64,000 bases of DNA from Biformimicrobium ophioploci (GCF_030270605.1 NZ_BSYJ01000005.1:242100-306099); one strand, 5' to 3'; shown: positions 26,617 through 35,872, counted from the first letter of the stretch. Translations and numbers: made by a program. The notes: generated by a model not told the origin, from the letters alone.

Positions 26617-29600
26617 ATGAAAAGAATGCTGATCAACGCAACCCAACCAGAAGAGTTGCGTGTTGCCCTGGTAGATGGCCAGTGGCTGTATGACCTCGAT
26701 ATCGAGAATCGCAGCCGCGAACAAAAGAAAGCCAACATCTACAAAGGCAAAATCACCCGTATTGAACCCTCCCTGGAAGCTGCCTTTGTCGACTACGGCG
26801 CAGAAAGGCATGGCTTCCTTCCCCTCAAGGAGATCTCCAGAGAATACTTCCGCAAGTCTTCCGGCGATGGCCGCGTCAAAATCAAAGACGTCTTGAAGGA
26901 AGGCCAGGAAGTCATTGTCCAGGTCGAAAAGGAAGAGCGTGGCAACAAGGGCGCAGCCCTCACCACCTTCATCAGCCTCGCCGGCCGTTACATGGTGCTG
27001 ATGCCAAACAACCCGCGTGCCGGTGGCATTTCCCGCCGCATCGAGGGCGAGGATCGCTCCCAGTTGCGCGACGCGCTGTCCAAGGTCGACGTACCTTCCG
27101 GCATGGGCATCATCGTCCGCACCGCAGGCGTGGGCCGCAGTTCCGAAGAATTGCAGTGGGACCTCAACTACCTGCTGCAGCTTTGGGACGCCATCAAGAC
27201 AGAGTCTGACGATAGTCGCGCACCGCACTTCCTGTTCCGCGAGAGCAACGTGATCATCCGTGCGATTCGCGATTACCTGCGTGATGACATCGGCGAGATC
27301 ATCGTCGACAACCGTGAAAGCTTCATGCTGGCACAGGAATTCATCCGCCAGGTGCTGCCCTCCTTCGTCAACAAGGTTAAGTACTACGACGACAACATTC
27401 CGCTGTTCAATCGCTACCAGATTGAAGGCCAGATCGAGTCTGCATTCGAGCGCGAAGCAACGCTGCCGTCCGGTGGCTCCATTGTGATCGACGTGACCGA
27501 AGCCCTGATCTCCATCGATATTAACTCCTCTCGCGCAACCAAGGGCGGCGACATCGAGGAAACTGCTCGACAGACCAACCTCGAGGCAGCCGATGAAATC
27601 GCTCGCCAGCTGCGTCTGCGCGATATGGGCGGACTGGTGGTCATCGACTTTATCGACATGCAGCGCAAGGAAAACCAGCGCGAAGTTGAGCGCCGCATGG
27701 AAAAAGCTCTGTCCATGGACCGCGCCCGCGTACAGGTCGGCCGCATCTCACGCTTTGGCCTGCTGGAAATGTCCCGCCAGCGCCTGCGCCCGTCCCTGGG
27801 TGAAACCACTTTCCGTGTCTGCCCGCGCTGTAGCGGCCAGGGCACTATCCGTGGCACCAAGTCCCTGTCCCTTTCCATCCTGCGCCTGGTAGAGGAAGAG
27901 GCGAAGAAGGAACGCAGTGCAGAGATTCGCGCGATCGCGCCGGTAAATGTTTCCACCTACCTGCTAAACGAAAAGCGCGAAAGCATCTCCGCGATTGAAA
28001 AGCGCAACAATACCCGCGTGGTGATTGTTCCGAATCCGGAAATGGAAACACCGCACTTCGAGGTTCAGCGCCTGCGTGATGACGATTCCAATACCCTGGT
28101 GACCAGCTACAAGATCACCGGCGTAACCGCCGAAGAATCCGCCGAGAAAGCGGAAACTTCGGCCCGTGAAGCGGCTCGCCCGCAGCCTGCGGTAGAGCAG
28201 CTGGCGCCAACCCAACCTGCGCCAGTGCCTGTTGAAACCCCGGAGCCGAGCATGTTCAGCAAGCTGTTTGGCGCGCTGAAGTCCCTCTTCTCCAGTGACG
28301 ACAAGAAGAAGGACAAGAAAGGCAAAGGTGGCAAGGACAAGCGTCGCCAGCAGCGTGGTCGCGGCCAGCAGCGTCGCACGGATAATCGGGATAACCGCGG
28401 CCAGCGCAACCGTAAGCGTCGCGACGATGACCGCAAGGATACGCCCAAGCAGAAGGACCAGCGCCGCAAGGAGCGCAAGGAAGAGAAGACTTCCGAGCGC
28501 CAGGAGCAGCGCCGCCGCAAGGATTCTGCAAAGCAGAAGTCCGCACCGGAAGCCGTAGTCGAGAAGACGGAAGACGCATCCACGGATCGTCCGTCAGCGG
28601 AGCGCCCGTCCAAGCGCCCGAGCAACGTGCGCGGCCGTCCGCAGCCACGTCGCCGTGGCCGTCGTGAAGACCACGTAGCCACGGCAGAAGCCGCCGAAGC
28701 CGCTATGGTTTCCACTGAAGCCAAGGCCGATACAAAGGTCGCAACTGAAGCAACCGACGCAGCAAAGGAAACTGCACCTGAGAAGGTTGCACAAAAACCA
28801 GCTACCGAAGTGGTTCAGGAAACTGACGCGAAGGAAGTAGCGACCAAAGCGACCGACAGCAAAGCAGTGGCACCTGAAGCTGAGGAAGTAATAACCTCAT
28901 CTACGGATGTCGCAGCGGAAGTTCAGGAAGAAGTGCCAGCAGAACCGCACCCCTTCCTGGAAGACCCCAAGGCCCAGCAGGCCGTCGCCGTTCTGGAAGC
29001 GGCAGTTGCCCGCGCAGAAGCAGCGAAAGCGGAGCGCGCCGCCAAGCGTGCTGCCGCAGAGGCCGAAGCTGCAGAAGCTGAAGCTGCTGCAGAGGAACCC
29101 TCAGAGGGCGCTACTGAAGTAGCAACCGCCGAGGAAGAGGCAAGCTCTGAGGAAGAGCCGAAGGCCGAAGAAGCTCCGGCAGAGGCTGAGCCAGCAGCAG
29201 AAGTGGCAGACACCGCAGCGGAAGCAACCGAAGCTACTGCAACGGCCGAGCCGACTGAAGTGCCTGCCGAGCCGGTTGCCGAAGCGCAAGCTGAGGCCTC
29301 CGAAACCCAGGAGCCGCAGGTAGAGGAAGCCAAAGCTGTGGAAGCCCAGGCAGAAGCCACTCCTGTGGAAGCCACTCCTGTGGAAGCCGCAGAGGTGGAA
29401 CCTGTTGAGGCGGAAACTGTTGAAGCAGAGGCCGTTGAGCCTGCCGCAGCGGAAGAAGTTCAGGGCGAAGCCCCGGTTACCGAGCAAGCAGCGCCGGGAC
29501 GTGCGGCAAATGACCCGCGCGTAAACCCGCGTCCGCTGAGTGCCGTGGCCGTTGCCACTTCCCGCCCGGAAGTGAGCCACGACCGCCCTCTGGATACGGA

Positions 29601-29709
29601 CCAGCCAGCAGACATCCAACACCAACCGCGCGAGCTTTCGCGTCCGGCTAATGACCCGCGCCAGGCGCGTAAAGTTGCCGGCGACAGCAGCGAGACGATG
29701 GAAGGTTAA
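26617..29709 (+). CDS. rne: Ribonuclease E
   Basis: A 1030-residue endoribonuclease and degradosome scaffold. The catalytic half (about 1-510) shows the S1 domain ([20 protein letters not shown]), the 5' sensor/RNase H-like region, the DNase I-like site with D301 ([14 protein letters not shown]) and D344 ([10 protein letters not shown]), and the zinc link CPRCSGQG (C402, C405). The C-terminal half is disordered: an amphipathic segment [13 protein letters not shown] (about 547-559) that may bind the membrane, an arginine/lysine-rich RNA-binding stretch (about 565-685), then a long Ala/Glu/Val-rich tail with short repeats (about 690-970). It ends with a small conserved-looking [11 protein letters not shown] block, which also appears earlier as [12 protein letters not shown]. 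Confidence 0.97.
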   Translation: MKRMLINATQPEELRVALVDGQWLYDLDIENRSREQKKANIYKGKITRIEPSLEAAFVDYGAERHGFLPLKEISREYFRKSSGDGRVKIKDVLKEGQEVIVQVEKEERGNKGAALTTFISLAGRYMVLMPNNPRAGGISRRIEGEDRSQLRDALSKVDVPSGMGIIVRTAGVGRSSEELQWDLNYLLQLWDAIKTESDDSRAPHFLFRESNVIIRAIRDYLRDDIGEIIVDNRESFMLAQEFIRQVLPSFVNKVKYYDDNIPLFNRYQIEGQIESAFEREATLPSGGSIVIDVTEALISIDINSSRATKGGDIEETARQTNLEAADEIARQLRLRDMGGLVVIDFIDMQRKENQREVERRMEKALSMDRARVQVGRISRFGLLEMSRQRLRPSLGETTFRVCPRCSGQGTIRGTKSLSLSILRLVEEEAKKERSAEIRAIAPVNVSTYLLNEKRESISAIEKRNNTRVVIVPNPEMETPHFEVQRLRDDDSNTLVTSYKITGVTAEESAEKAETSAREAARPQPAVEQLAPTQPAPVPVETPEPSMFSKLFGALKSLFSSDDKKKDKKGKGGKDKRRQQRGRGQQRRTDNRDNRGQRNRKRRDDDRKDTPKQKDQRRKERKEEKTSERQEQRRRKDSAKQKSAPEAVVEKTEDASTDRPSAERPSKRPSNVRGRPQPRRRGRREDHVATAEAAEAAMVSTEAKADTKVATEATDAAKETAPEKVAQKPATEVVQETDAKEVATKATDSKAVAPEAEEVITSSTDVAAEVQEEVPAEPHPFLEDPKAQQAVAVLEAAVARAEAAKAERAAKRAAAEAEAAEAEAAAEEPSEGATEVATAEEEASSEEEPKAEEAPAEAEPAAEVADTAAEATEATATAEPTEVPAEPVAEAQAEASETQEPQVEEAKAVEAQAEATPVEATPVEAAEVEPVEAETVEAEAVEPAAAEEVQGEAPVTEQAAPGRAANDPRVNPRPLSAVAVATSRPEVSHDRPLDTDQPADIQHQPRELSRPANDPRQARKVAGDSSETMEG

Positions 29710-29730
29710 GCGGCAACTTAACTAAAAATT

Positions 29731-29763
29731 CGGCGGGCTGTGCACTAAAAAAGCAGCTCGCCG
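29731..29763 (+). terminator. Hairpin after rne
   Basis: A 10-bp stem (29731-29740 with 29754-29763, one G-U pair) and a 13-base A-rich loop, 22 bases after the rne stop. No strong T tract follows, so it may be a 3' end stabiliser or processing site rather than a classical terminator. Confidence 0.4.
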
Positions 29764-29792
29764 AAGTCTCCTGATAATTTGCCATGGCACAC

Positions 29793-29820
29793 TTGTACGC
29801 TGTTTTTCAGCCTGTATAAT
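29793..29820 (+). promoter_or_regulatory. Promoter of tRNA-Ser
   Basis: TTGTAC (29793-29798), 16 bases, a consensus TATAAT (29815-29820), 14 bases before the first tRNA base. Confidence 0.7.
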
Positions 29821-29834
29821 GCGCCAATCGCTTT

Positions 29835-29922
29835 GGAGGGGTGGCTGAGTGGCCGAAAGCGGCGGTCTTGAAAACCGTTGGGTGTAACAGCCCCGGGGGT
29901 TCGAATCCCTCCCCCTCCGCCA
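29835..29922 (+). tRNA. tRNA-Ser (anticodon UGA)
   Basis: An 88-base class II tRNA. Acceptor arms GGAGGGG and CCCCTCC, discriminator G, encoded CCA (29920-29922). Anticodon loop CTTGAAA with anticodon TGA reads UCA codons. There is a long variable arm (TTGGGTGTAACAGCCCC) typical of serine tRNA and a T arm GGGGGTTCGAATCCC. It is followed by its own terminator. Confidence 0.97.
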
Positions 29923-29930
29923 TATAAAGA

Positions 29931-29956
29931 AACCCGGCTCCTGCCGGGTTTTTTTA
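29931..29956 (+). terminator. Rho-independent terminator of tRNA-Ser
   Basis: AACCCGGC, loop TCCT, GCCGGGTT, then TTTTTTA; nine bases after the CCA end. Confidence 0.9.
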
Positions 29957-30000
29957 TATCCGCCGGAGGCGGGATGAGAACCATAGGGTTCGAGTCGCAG

Positions 30001-30046
30001 CGCGAAGCGCGTAGACCAGCGAGCGCAGCGAAGCTAATCCCGACCC
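30001..30046. repeat. 46-base GAA-hairpin repeat, copy 1
   Basis: Starts CGCGAAGCGCGTAGACCAGC and contains GCGCGAAGCGC and AGCGAAGCT, both self-complementary around GAA. It is 43 of 46 identical to the copy at 30156-30201. Confidence 0.8.
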
Positions 30047-30155
30047 CGGCCGTCTAAGAACCCCACGGCTCGAGTCGACAAATTCGTGCAAACGAATTTG
30101 GGCGCCGGAGCCTGCGACGGCGGGGCATCGCCCCGAGCACGAAGTGCGAGTCCAC

Positions 30156-30201
30156 CGCGAAGCGCGCAGACCAGCGAGCGCAGCGAAGCTATTTCCGACC
30201 C
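30156..30201. repeat. 46-base GAA-hairpin repeat, copy 2
   Basis: Direct repeat of 30001-30046 with three substitutions, 155 bases downstream. Its right end lies about 20 bases from the stop codon of the convergent gene. Confidence 0.8.
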
Positions 30202-30220
30202 GCTCAATCCACTGCGCGCG

Positions 30221-30988
30221 CTAACTCCAAATCCTCTTCCGCGCAGGCGGCAACCTGAAATCCACCTCAAACTCGGCCCACAGAGGGCAATGGTCTGAGA
30301 GCCGGCGCCAGCGACGATGATCCAGCCTGCCGGCATCGGTCAGTTCCATACCACGAAAGTAGATCCGGTCGACTCGTAGCAACGGCTGCACCGCAGGGAA
30401 TGTCCGCGCCGGCTTTCCCTGCAATTGCGCCAGCGCTTCCCGAACTGACAGCGCGCCCTTGATGGCTGGATGGAGTTTCAGGTTCCAGTCGTTGAAGTCA
30501 CCAGCCAGAATAAAAGGTGCGCCGCCTGCTACCCGCTGCTCAATCGCCTTGCAGGCCAACTCCCACTGCTTGTTTCTTTCCGCCTTGAACAGGCCAAGAT
30601 GCACATTGAATATATGCAGCTGATCCAGGATGCAGGTGTGTAGCAAACCACGGCTGGATACGCGCCAGACACTGATATTGACATTGGCCCAGCGCAAGAT
30701 CGGATAGCGGGAAAGAATGGCATTACCGTGATGCCCGTGACTGTATACAGAATTTTTGCCATATGCGTAATGCGGCCAGAGGGACTCGGCAAGATACTCA
30801 AACTGCCCGTCCTGCCAGCTGGAGATTGCCTTGCGCTTCCACTCGTTTTCGCCAACGACCTCCTGCAAAAGCACCAGGTCCGCATTGACACTGCGAATCG
30901 CGTCCTTGATATCCGCGAGTAGGAATCGCGCACCGCTGGCACTGAAACCTTTATGGATATTGTACGAAAGGACGCGTAATCGCGGCAT
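30221..30988 (-). CDS. Endonuclease/exonuclease/phosphatase family protein (YbhP-like)
   Basis: A 255-residue Mg-dependent EEP-fold hydrolase. Seen are LRVLSYNIHKGFS (N motif), LVLLQEVVGENEW (metal glutamate), FNVHLGLF, ILAGDFNDW (catalytic D and N) and SDHCPLWAEF (terminal histidine). The ATG at 30988 (MPRLRVLSYN) is chosen because it begins one base after the stop of the preceding PLD gene and places the first motif at the N-terminus. The pairing with a cardiolipin-synthase-like gene mirrors E. coli clsB-ybhP, where YbhP is thought to assist ClsB. Substrate unproven. Confidence 0.85.
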   Translation of the reverse strand: MPRLRVLSYNIHKGFSASGARFLLADIKDAIRSVNADLVLLQEVVGENEWKRKAISSWQDGQFEYLAESLWPHYAYGKNSVYSHGHHGNAILSRYPILRWANVNISVWRVSSRGLLHTCILDQLHIFNVHLGLFKAERNKQWELACKAIEQRVAGGAPFILAGDFNDWNLKLHPAIKGALSVREALAQLQGKPARTFPAVQPLLRVDRIYFRGMELTDAGRLDHRRWRRLSDHCPLWAEFEVDFRLPPARKRIWS

Positions 30989-30989
30989 C

Positions 30990-32144
30990 TCAACTCCAGT
31001 AGCGGAAAACCCTGAGTATCCAGTTACGAAGGCCCGGCCGCTCCCCGACCGCAGGGCTCCATTCACGGCTCAGGGACATGTCGTTCAGCAGCGCCGACTC
31101 AACACTGGAGACCGCATCCGCGGAATGCAATAGAACGTCGATTTCCAGGTCGTGGAGAAAACTGCGGTGGTTAAAGTTGGTGCTGCCCACGATTGCCTGG
31201 TCATCCGCCAGAAGGACCTTCCCATGCAACATGGAAGGCAGGTATTCGTAAATTCTGGCACCGAAACTTTGCAGCGTTTCGTAATAGGATACTGCCAACG
31301 ACTTGAAGAATGGCACATCTGAGCCGGCCGGAACAATAATGCGAACGTCGACGCCGCGCTCGCAGGCAGTGCGTATGGCGCGCAACATCCGCCGCGACGG
31401 AGAAAAATACGCACTGCAAAGCCATACGCGGGATTTCGCCTGCGAAATCTTTGCCAGATAGCGTCTGTTCTTGCGTCGCCGGCTACGGAGTGAAAGCGAG
31501 CTCCAGAAGTTTCCGATCAGTTTCTGGCGCCACTTTTTGTGGGTGTAACCCCAGAGCGTGTTGAAGCTTTCACGCAATGCCGCAACCGAGTCACCAGTCA
31601 CCCGCACCGCAAAGTCATGCCAGCCTTTGCCGCCGGCCTCACAGGAAAGGTGGTCAGCAGTGATGTTTGGGCTTCCGGCCCACCCGGTAACATCATCGAC
31701 CAGATACAGTTTGCGGTGGTCCCGGTTATTGATTTCGCTGATCAAAACCCGGAGCCTCACGAAGAAGCCGCCCGGGTTCAGCGCCAGATGGAACCTTTCC
31801 CAGTGCCACGGTAAAGGATGGTATATGCGGACCTGCACACCTCCCTCGCGCAACTCCTCTGCGATCGAAAAACCATGACGGAAAGAGCCTGCACCATCCA
31901 TGATCACGCGAACATCGACATCGCGCGCAGCCGCAGCCTTGAGCGCTTCGATAAAGCGTTCACCCAGATGATCCCTTTCGAAAATGAACACCTCGATACA
32001 GACCGACTTTTTTGCCTTTTCTATCTCCGCAAGAATGTTGGCAAAATAGGCGTCATTGTCGGTAAAGAAGCTCTCGGTTTCCCACCGGTTGTTGAATGGA
32101 GCACGCGGCTTTTCCTGCTCGGCCGGGTTCGCTGACAAGTTCAC
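30990..32144 (-). CDS. Phospholipase D-like cardiolipin synthase (ClsB-like)
   Basis: A 384-residue PLD-superfamily protein with two HxKxxxxD motifs: DHRKLYLVDDVTGWAGSPN (about 141-159) and LHGKVLLADDQAIVGSTNFN (about 304-323). It has no N-terminal membrane helices, like ClsB. It probably makes cardiolipin from phosphatidylglycerol plus phosphatidylethanolamine or a second phosphatidylglycerol. The start is a GTG at 32144 with a poor ribosome-binding site, so it is not certain. It is coupled to the EEP gene downstream. Confidence 0.85.
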   Translation of the reverse strand: MNLSANPAEQEKPRAPFNNRWETESFFTDNDAYFANILAEIEKAKKSVCIEVFIFERDHLGERFIEALKAAAARDVDVRVIMDGAGSFRHGFSIAEELREGGVQVRIYHPLPWHWERFHLALNPGGFFVRLRVLISEINNRDHRKLYLVDDVTGWAGSPNITADHLSCEAGGKGWHDFAVRVTGDSVAALRESFNTLWGYTHKKWRQKLIGNFWSSLSLRSRRRKNRRYLAKISQAKSRVWLCSAYFSPSRRMLRAIRTACERGVDVRIIVPAGSDVPFFKSLAVSYYETLQSFGARIYEYLPSMLHGKVLLADDQAIVGSTNFNHRSFLHDLEIDVLLHSADAVSSVESALLNDMSLSREWSPAVGERPGLRNWILRVFRYWS

Positions 32145-32273
32145 ACTCCCGCAAATGGCGTTGTATTGTTTATCGGCGATTTCCGTGGAACATTCAAGGG
32201 TCGCGCTGGCTCAAGTGCGCATAACTATAATAACAATGACTCGCCGATACCGTTCCCGCCACCGAGACAGTCA

Positions 32274-33698
32274 ATGACCGAGAAATCCGGTGAAACCGCC
32301 CGCAGGAAAATGACCGCCGTGATTCAGGTCTATGTCGAGGGTTACGCCGGTGAGCAGATCGAGACCATCCTCAACCCCATGGTGGAAAGCCCCGACGAAT
32401 GGACCGGCTCCGGTTTTTTTGTGGAGTGCGAATACGGCAAGGACATCATCGTCACCAATGCCCATGTGATCCGCAACAGCAAGTCCATCGAAATTGTCTC
32501 GATGCTGACCTCAGAGGAGAAGTTCAAGTGCGAAGCGATAGGCCTGGTGGATACACTGGAGCCGGACATCGCCATTATTCGCCTGTGCGATGGAGAGCGC
32601 GCGCGTTTCGAGGAGGTTGCGGGCTGCGCTATCCCCTGCCTCCGCATCGACAGCCGGTTTGCCATCAACCGCGGGACCCCGGTGAGGGCCATCGGTTATC
32701 CGCTGGGTATGGAGGAGCCAAATATCACCGCGGGTGAAGTTACGAACTTTATTGGGGGGGATCGGGTGTCCGCAGATCGGTTCGTAACCGATGCCGCAAT
32801 TAACCCCGGCAACTCCGGTGGCCCCGCGCTGAACCAGCACGGCGATGTCATTGGAATCAATACCTCTATCGCCCGCGAAGCGGATAATATCGGCTTCATA
32901 ACGCCCGCAGTATTCATCGACATCATTCTGAAGAACCTGTTCGAGCAATCCTGTCTCGACCTGGGCGATATTGGTGGCTCTTTACAGAAAAATTCAGATA
33001 TCGTCGCGGCCCAACTTTCACAGGAAAAAGCAACCGGGGTAGTCGTTATCGAGGTTGAGCCTGGCGGCCTGCTGGAGTCCGCCGGCGCGCAACACGGCGA
33101 CGTTCTCCTTGCAATCAATGGCATTGAGCTGGATCGCCACGGCATCTGCAAAGACGAACATCACTATCACCGATTCAATCTGTTCGACAAGATCAAGACC
33201 CTCCCGCTGGGTAGCGCGATCGAACTGGATGTCCTGCGCGACGGTAACCAATTCAAGGCGAGCGGTATCGTTGCCGCGAGGCCGCAGACCAAATTGAACA
33301 GCCACCCCGCCCTGTCCCAGAGACGCTTTCTGTTCGTCTGGGGGCTATTGATCCAACCCCTCTCCTACGAAATCCTGGCGGCCCTCTCCATCACGGAGCA
33401 GTACACTACCGGGGATATCTTTCGCCATTTCAACGAAAACAAGGAACGGCTTGTCATCACCCACATAGAAAGCGAGGGGCCGGCGCACGAGCAGGAGTGG
33501 ATAATGGGAGAGGTACTCTATGCGTTTGACGGAACCCCGATTACGGACCTGGAGGACCTTGCCGCGAGAATCAGCGCCAGTGATGGACTTGCGAAGCTGC
33601 AGTGCGAATCCGGAGTGATCGGATTCTTCGACTGCAAGGATACCCGCGCCGACATCAATACCGCGCTCGAATTCATTGCGGCCAAGCACAAGGCCTGA
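32274..33698 (+). CDS. DegP/HtrA-like serine protease with PDZ domains, no signal peptide
   Basis: A 474-residue trypsin-fold protease. The catalytic triad is H64 (VTNAHVIRN), D98 (LEPDIAIIRL) and S181 (NPGNSGGPALNQ). A PDZ domain follows (about 250-340: VIEVEPGGLLESAGAQHGDVLLAINGIEL) and a second, degenerate one near the C-terminus (about 400-470: ITHIESEGPAHEQEWIMGEVLYAFDG). Unlike DegP, DegQ or DegS there is no signal peptide or membrane anchor, with the start at ATG 32274 (MTEKSGET) or at an upstream in-frame ATG at 32166 (MFIGDF). It may be cytoplasmic or exported by another route. The 129-base gap to the divergent PLD gene holds the promoters. Confidence 0.85.
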   Translation: MTEKSGETARRKMTAVIQVYVEGYAGEQIETILNPMVESPDEWTGSGFFVECEYGKDIIVTNAHVIRNSKSIEIVSMLTSEEKFKCEAIGLVDTLEPDIAIIRLCDGERARFEEVAGCAIPCLRIDSRFAINRGTPVRAIGYPLGMEEPNITAGEVTNFIGGDRVSADRFVTDAAINPGNSGGPALNQHGDVIGINTSIAREADNIGFITPAVFIDIILKNLFEQSCLDLGDIGGSLQKNSDIVAAQLSQEKATGVVVIEVEPGGLLESAGAQHGDVLLAINGIELDRHGICKDEHHYHRFNLFDKIKTLPLGSAIELDVLRDGNQFKASGIVAARPQTKLNSHPALSQRRFLFVWGLLIQPLSYEILAALSITEQYTTGDIFRHFNENKERLVITHIESEGPAHEQEWIMGEVLYAFDGTPITDLEDLAARISASDGLAKLQCESGVIGFFDCKDTRADINTALEFIAAKHKA

Positions 33699-33719
33699 CC
33701 GCCATGGCCGGCCTGCGCG

Positions 33720-34172
33720 TCAGTGGCCGATATCGAAGCGGTAGTGCTCGTAATCGGTCGGCTTGTAGGCTTCGAGCTTATATGAAGACTGCACGAAAGC
33801 CACGAGGTCGATGAGCTGCGACACGGTCATTACATCGTTGTAATTGCGCATGCGGGATACCCCGTTAACCGACACCAGCTCTTCCGCATACTTTTTTGCC
33901 AGCTTGTGACTGGGGTTGACGATGGACGTCACCAGCTCACCGTAGGTCTGGATTCGGCTTGTCTCTCCACCCAGCGCGACCTTCAGCTCTGGCGCCTCAG
34001 GCTGAGCCACCCCTTTTATCGTATGGCAGGAGCTGCACTGGAATGCGGTAAACAGCAGCTTACCGGTATTTGGGTCGCCATCCGGTAGGGTAAAGCCCAT
34101 CGAGCCCTTCGGCCCGGTGCCGCAACCCGCGAGCAGTAACAGGCACGCCATCACTGGTACAAATTTATTCAT
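33720..34172 (-). CDS. Lipoprotein mono-heme cytochrome c
   Basis: A 150-residue lipoprotein: signal peptide with lipobox LAGC (lipidated C17), then a single heme-binding CSSCH (C46, C49, H50) and a likely axial Met in SRMRNYNDVM. The ATG at 34172 follows GAGGG at proper spacing and gives a normal signal peptide. It would be a periplasm-facing membrane-anchored electron carrier; the redox partner is not evident from the neighbours. It converges on the protease gene. Confidence 0.85.
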   Translation of the reverse strand: MNKFVPVMACLLLLAGCGTGPKGSMGFTLPDGDPNTGKLLFTAFQCSSCHTIKGVAQPEAPELKVALGGETSRIQTYGELVTSIVNPSHKLAKKYAEELVSVNGVSRMRNYNDVMTVSQLIDLVAFVQSSYKLEAYKPTDYEHYRFDIGH

Positions 34173-34358
34173 TACAAATCCCTCGTCGTGAATGTTTGAC
34201 CTGACAAAAACCGATTCCACCGTACACAAAGTAACCGATCAGTCACCCATCGGCCAGTGACTTGATGGTCCTAAGTTCACCCTTTATGATCTGCGTCAGG
34301 AACCTGGGTTCTATAAAGCAATCTAAGCACAAACGACCCGACATATTTGGAGCAAAAA

Positions 34359-35039
34359 ATGCAGGAAGTTTATTCTCAGTCCACGGTCCTTCAGGATCGC
34401 CAGCAGGCGGCCAAGGTATTGCGCAATACCTACGCACTCCTTGCCATGACTGTCCTATTCAGTGCCATTACTGCCGGCATCTCCATGGCCATCGGCATGG
34501 GACGCGGCGTGGGCATCATCTGCTCAATTGCCGCACTGGGCCTGATCTGGTTCGTACTTCCGCGAACTGCAAACTCCGGCGCCGGCATTGGCGTAGTCTT
34601 CGCCTTCACAGGCCTGCTTGGCGCCTCCCTGGGCCCGATCCTGAACCATTACCTGCAGTCCGCTGCCGGCGGCCAGGTTGTTATGCAGGCACTGGGCACC
34701 ACCGCCCTCATTTTCTTCGCCCTCTCTGCCTATGTCCTCACAACGCGTAAGGACTTCAGCTTTATGGGTGGCTTCCTGTTTGTGGGCCTGATCGGCGCCC
34801 TGGTATGTGCGCTCGGCTTTATCATCGCGGGCTTCTTTGGCATCCATATGCCCCTGGCCAGCGTGGCTCTGAGTGGCGTGATTGCACTGATCTTCTCCGG
34901 CTTCATCCTGTACGACACCAGCCGCATCGTGCACGGTGGTGAGACCAACTACATCATGGCGACCACCTCCCTGTACCTGAGCATCCTGAACCTGTTCACC
35001 AGCCTGCTGCACATCTTCGGCTTCGCATCCGACGATTAA
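34359..35039 (+). CDS. yccA: Bax inhibitor-1 / YccA family membrane protein
   Basis: A 226-residue protein with seven hydrophobic segments, closing with GFILYDTSRIVHGGETNYIMATTSLYLSILNLF-type sequence diagnostic of the BI-1 family. E. coli YccA interacts with FtsH and modulates its proteolysis of SecY. The ATG at 34359 has GGAG at good spacing. It lies upstream of the tus genes; yccA is also next to tusE in E. coli. Confidence 0.9.
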   Translation: MQEVYSQSTVLQDRQQAAKVLRNTYALLAMTVLFSAITAGISMAIGMGRGVGIICSIAALGLIWFVLPRTANSGAGIGVVFAFTGLLGASLGPILNHYLQSAAGGQVVMQALGTTALIFFALSAYVLTTRKDFSFMGGFLFVGLIGALVCALGFIIAGFFGIHMPLASVALSGVIALIFSGFILYDTSRIVHGGETNYIMATTSLYLSILNLFTSLLHIFGFASDD

Positions 35040-35054
35040 TCAGACCATTATTTC

Positions 35055-35082
35055 CGGGCGCCCAGACCATCAAGGGCGCCCG
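35055..35082 (+). terminator. GC-rich hairpin after yccA
   Basis: CGGGCGCCC, 10-base loop, GGGCGCCCG: a perfect 9-bp stem 16 bases after yccA. No T tract follows, so it may only attenuate reading into tusD. Confidence 0.4.
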
Positions 35083-35105
35083 AATCCCCTCGCCTCCTAC
35101 CCAAT

Positions 35106-35498
35106 ATGATTTTCTCTCTCGCGATCTACGGCGCCCCCTACTCTTCGCAAGCGGCCTATTCCGCGCTGCGTTTCGCTGAGGCAGTCATTCGCCAGGGACA
35201 CAGCATTCATCGGTTGTTTTTCTATACCGACGGTGTCCACTGTGGCACAGCACTGGCCTGCCCACCCCAGGACGAGCTGAACCTGCAGCAATCCTGGCAG
35301 CAGTTGATCGAGAGGCACAAACTGGACGCCGTGGTCTGTATTGCCGCCGGCCAGAAGCGCGGTGTGATCTCGGAAGGTGAGGCAAAACGCTTTGGCAAGC
35401 CGGCCTTTAACCTTGCGCCAGGGTTCGAGCTGGCCGGCCTCGGGCAACTGGCGGATGCCGTCGCCCATTCAGACCGCGTGATTACGTTCGGAGGCTAG
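35106..35498 (+). CDS. tusD: Sulfur-relay protein TusD
   Basis: A 130-residue DsrE-fold protein, the sulfur-accepting subunit of TusBCD in the 2-thiouridine relay for tRNA wobble U34. The N-terminal FSLAIYGAPYSSQAAYSALRF and RLFFYTDGVHCG are typical; the relay cysteine is expected at the conserved Cys in VVCIAAGQKRG (C at about 79). It overlaps the tusC ribosome-binding region. Confidence 0.93.
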   Translation: MIFSLAIYGAPYSSQAAYSALRFAEAVIRQGHSIHRLFFYTDGVHCGTALACPPQDELNLQQSWQQLIERHKLDAVVCIAAGQKRGVISEGEAKRFGKPAFNLAPGFELAGLGQLADAVAHSDRVITFGG

Positions 35499-35500
35499 TG

Positions 35501-35872
35501 ATGGAGCAAAAACAGAGCCTGTATATCTGCCGCCACACCCCCCTCCAGAGCAGCCTCGCACGCGATGCGCTGGATGCAATTCTGGCCGCGGCGGTTTACG
35601 ACCAGCCACTGGAGATCCTGTTTTCCGGTGAAGGCGTACTTCAGCTGGCCAAAAACCTGTCCGCCCCAAGCGTCCAGCAAAAGGACCTGCGTAAGAATCT
35701 GATGGCGTTACCAATGTTCGATATCACGCGTGTACACGTCTGCACACGGAGCCTGGCGGAACGCAATCTCAGCCTGGAGCAGCTCGGCGTGGACGGTCTT
35801 GAGATCGAACCCAGCGATGCCGCCGCCTGCCAGCAGCTGATTGCCAGCGCTCATACGGTGTTGAGCTTCTGA
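35501..35872 (+). CDS. tusC: Sulfur-relay protein TusC
   Basis: A 123-residue DsrF-like protein of the TusBCD complex. It has SLYICRHTPLQSSLARDALDAILAAA-like N-terminus and FDITRVHVCTRSLAERNL. The start is ATG 35501 (GGAGG six bases upstream), not the GTG just before it. Its stop overlaps the tusB start as TGATG. Confidence 0.92.
   Translation: MEQKQSLYICRHTPLQSSLARDALDAILAAAVYDQPLEILFSGEGVLQLAKNLSAPSVQQKDLRKNLMALPMFDITRVHVCTRSLAERNLSLEQLGVDGLEIEPSDAAACQQLIASAHTVLSF

Larger units (their letters stand above)
29957..30220. other. Repeat- and hairpin-rich noncoding stretch after the tRNA
   Basis: No gene is seen. It contains two 46-base repeat copies (listed separately), a T-arm-like GGGTTCGAGTC (29986-29996), a 9-bp hairpin with a GCAA tetraloop (30079-30100), CGGGGC/GCCCCG with a three-base loop (30121-30135), and several mini-hairpins built as arm-GAA-arm (for example GCACGAAGTGC at 30137-30147). 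It ends against the stop of the convergent phosphatase-family gene. Confidence 0.6.

Noticed and set aside
28107..28724. Serine/arginine-rich minus-strand frame inside rne
   Set aside because: Mirror of the low-complexity RNase E tail.
29957..30220. Possible CRISPR array or tRNA-borne integration site
   Set aside because: Only two repeat copies at 155 bases, no regular spacers, no cas genes, and no integrase in the window.
32751..32760. Run of seven G in the protease gene as a phase-variable tract
   Set aside because: Only seven long, within conserved FIGGDR-coding sequence and a housekeeping-like gene; less convincing than the G9 tract.
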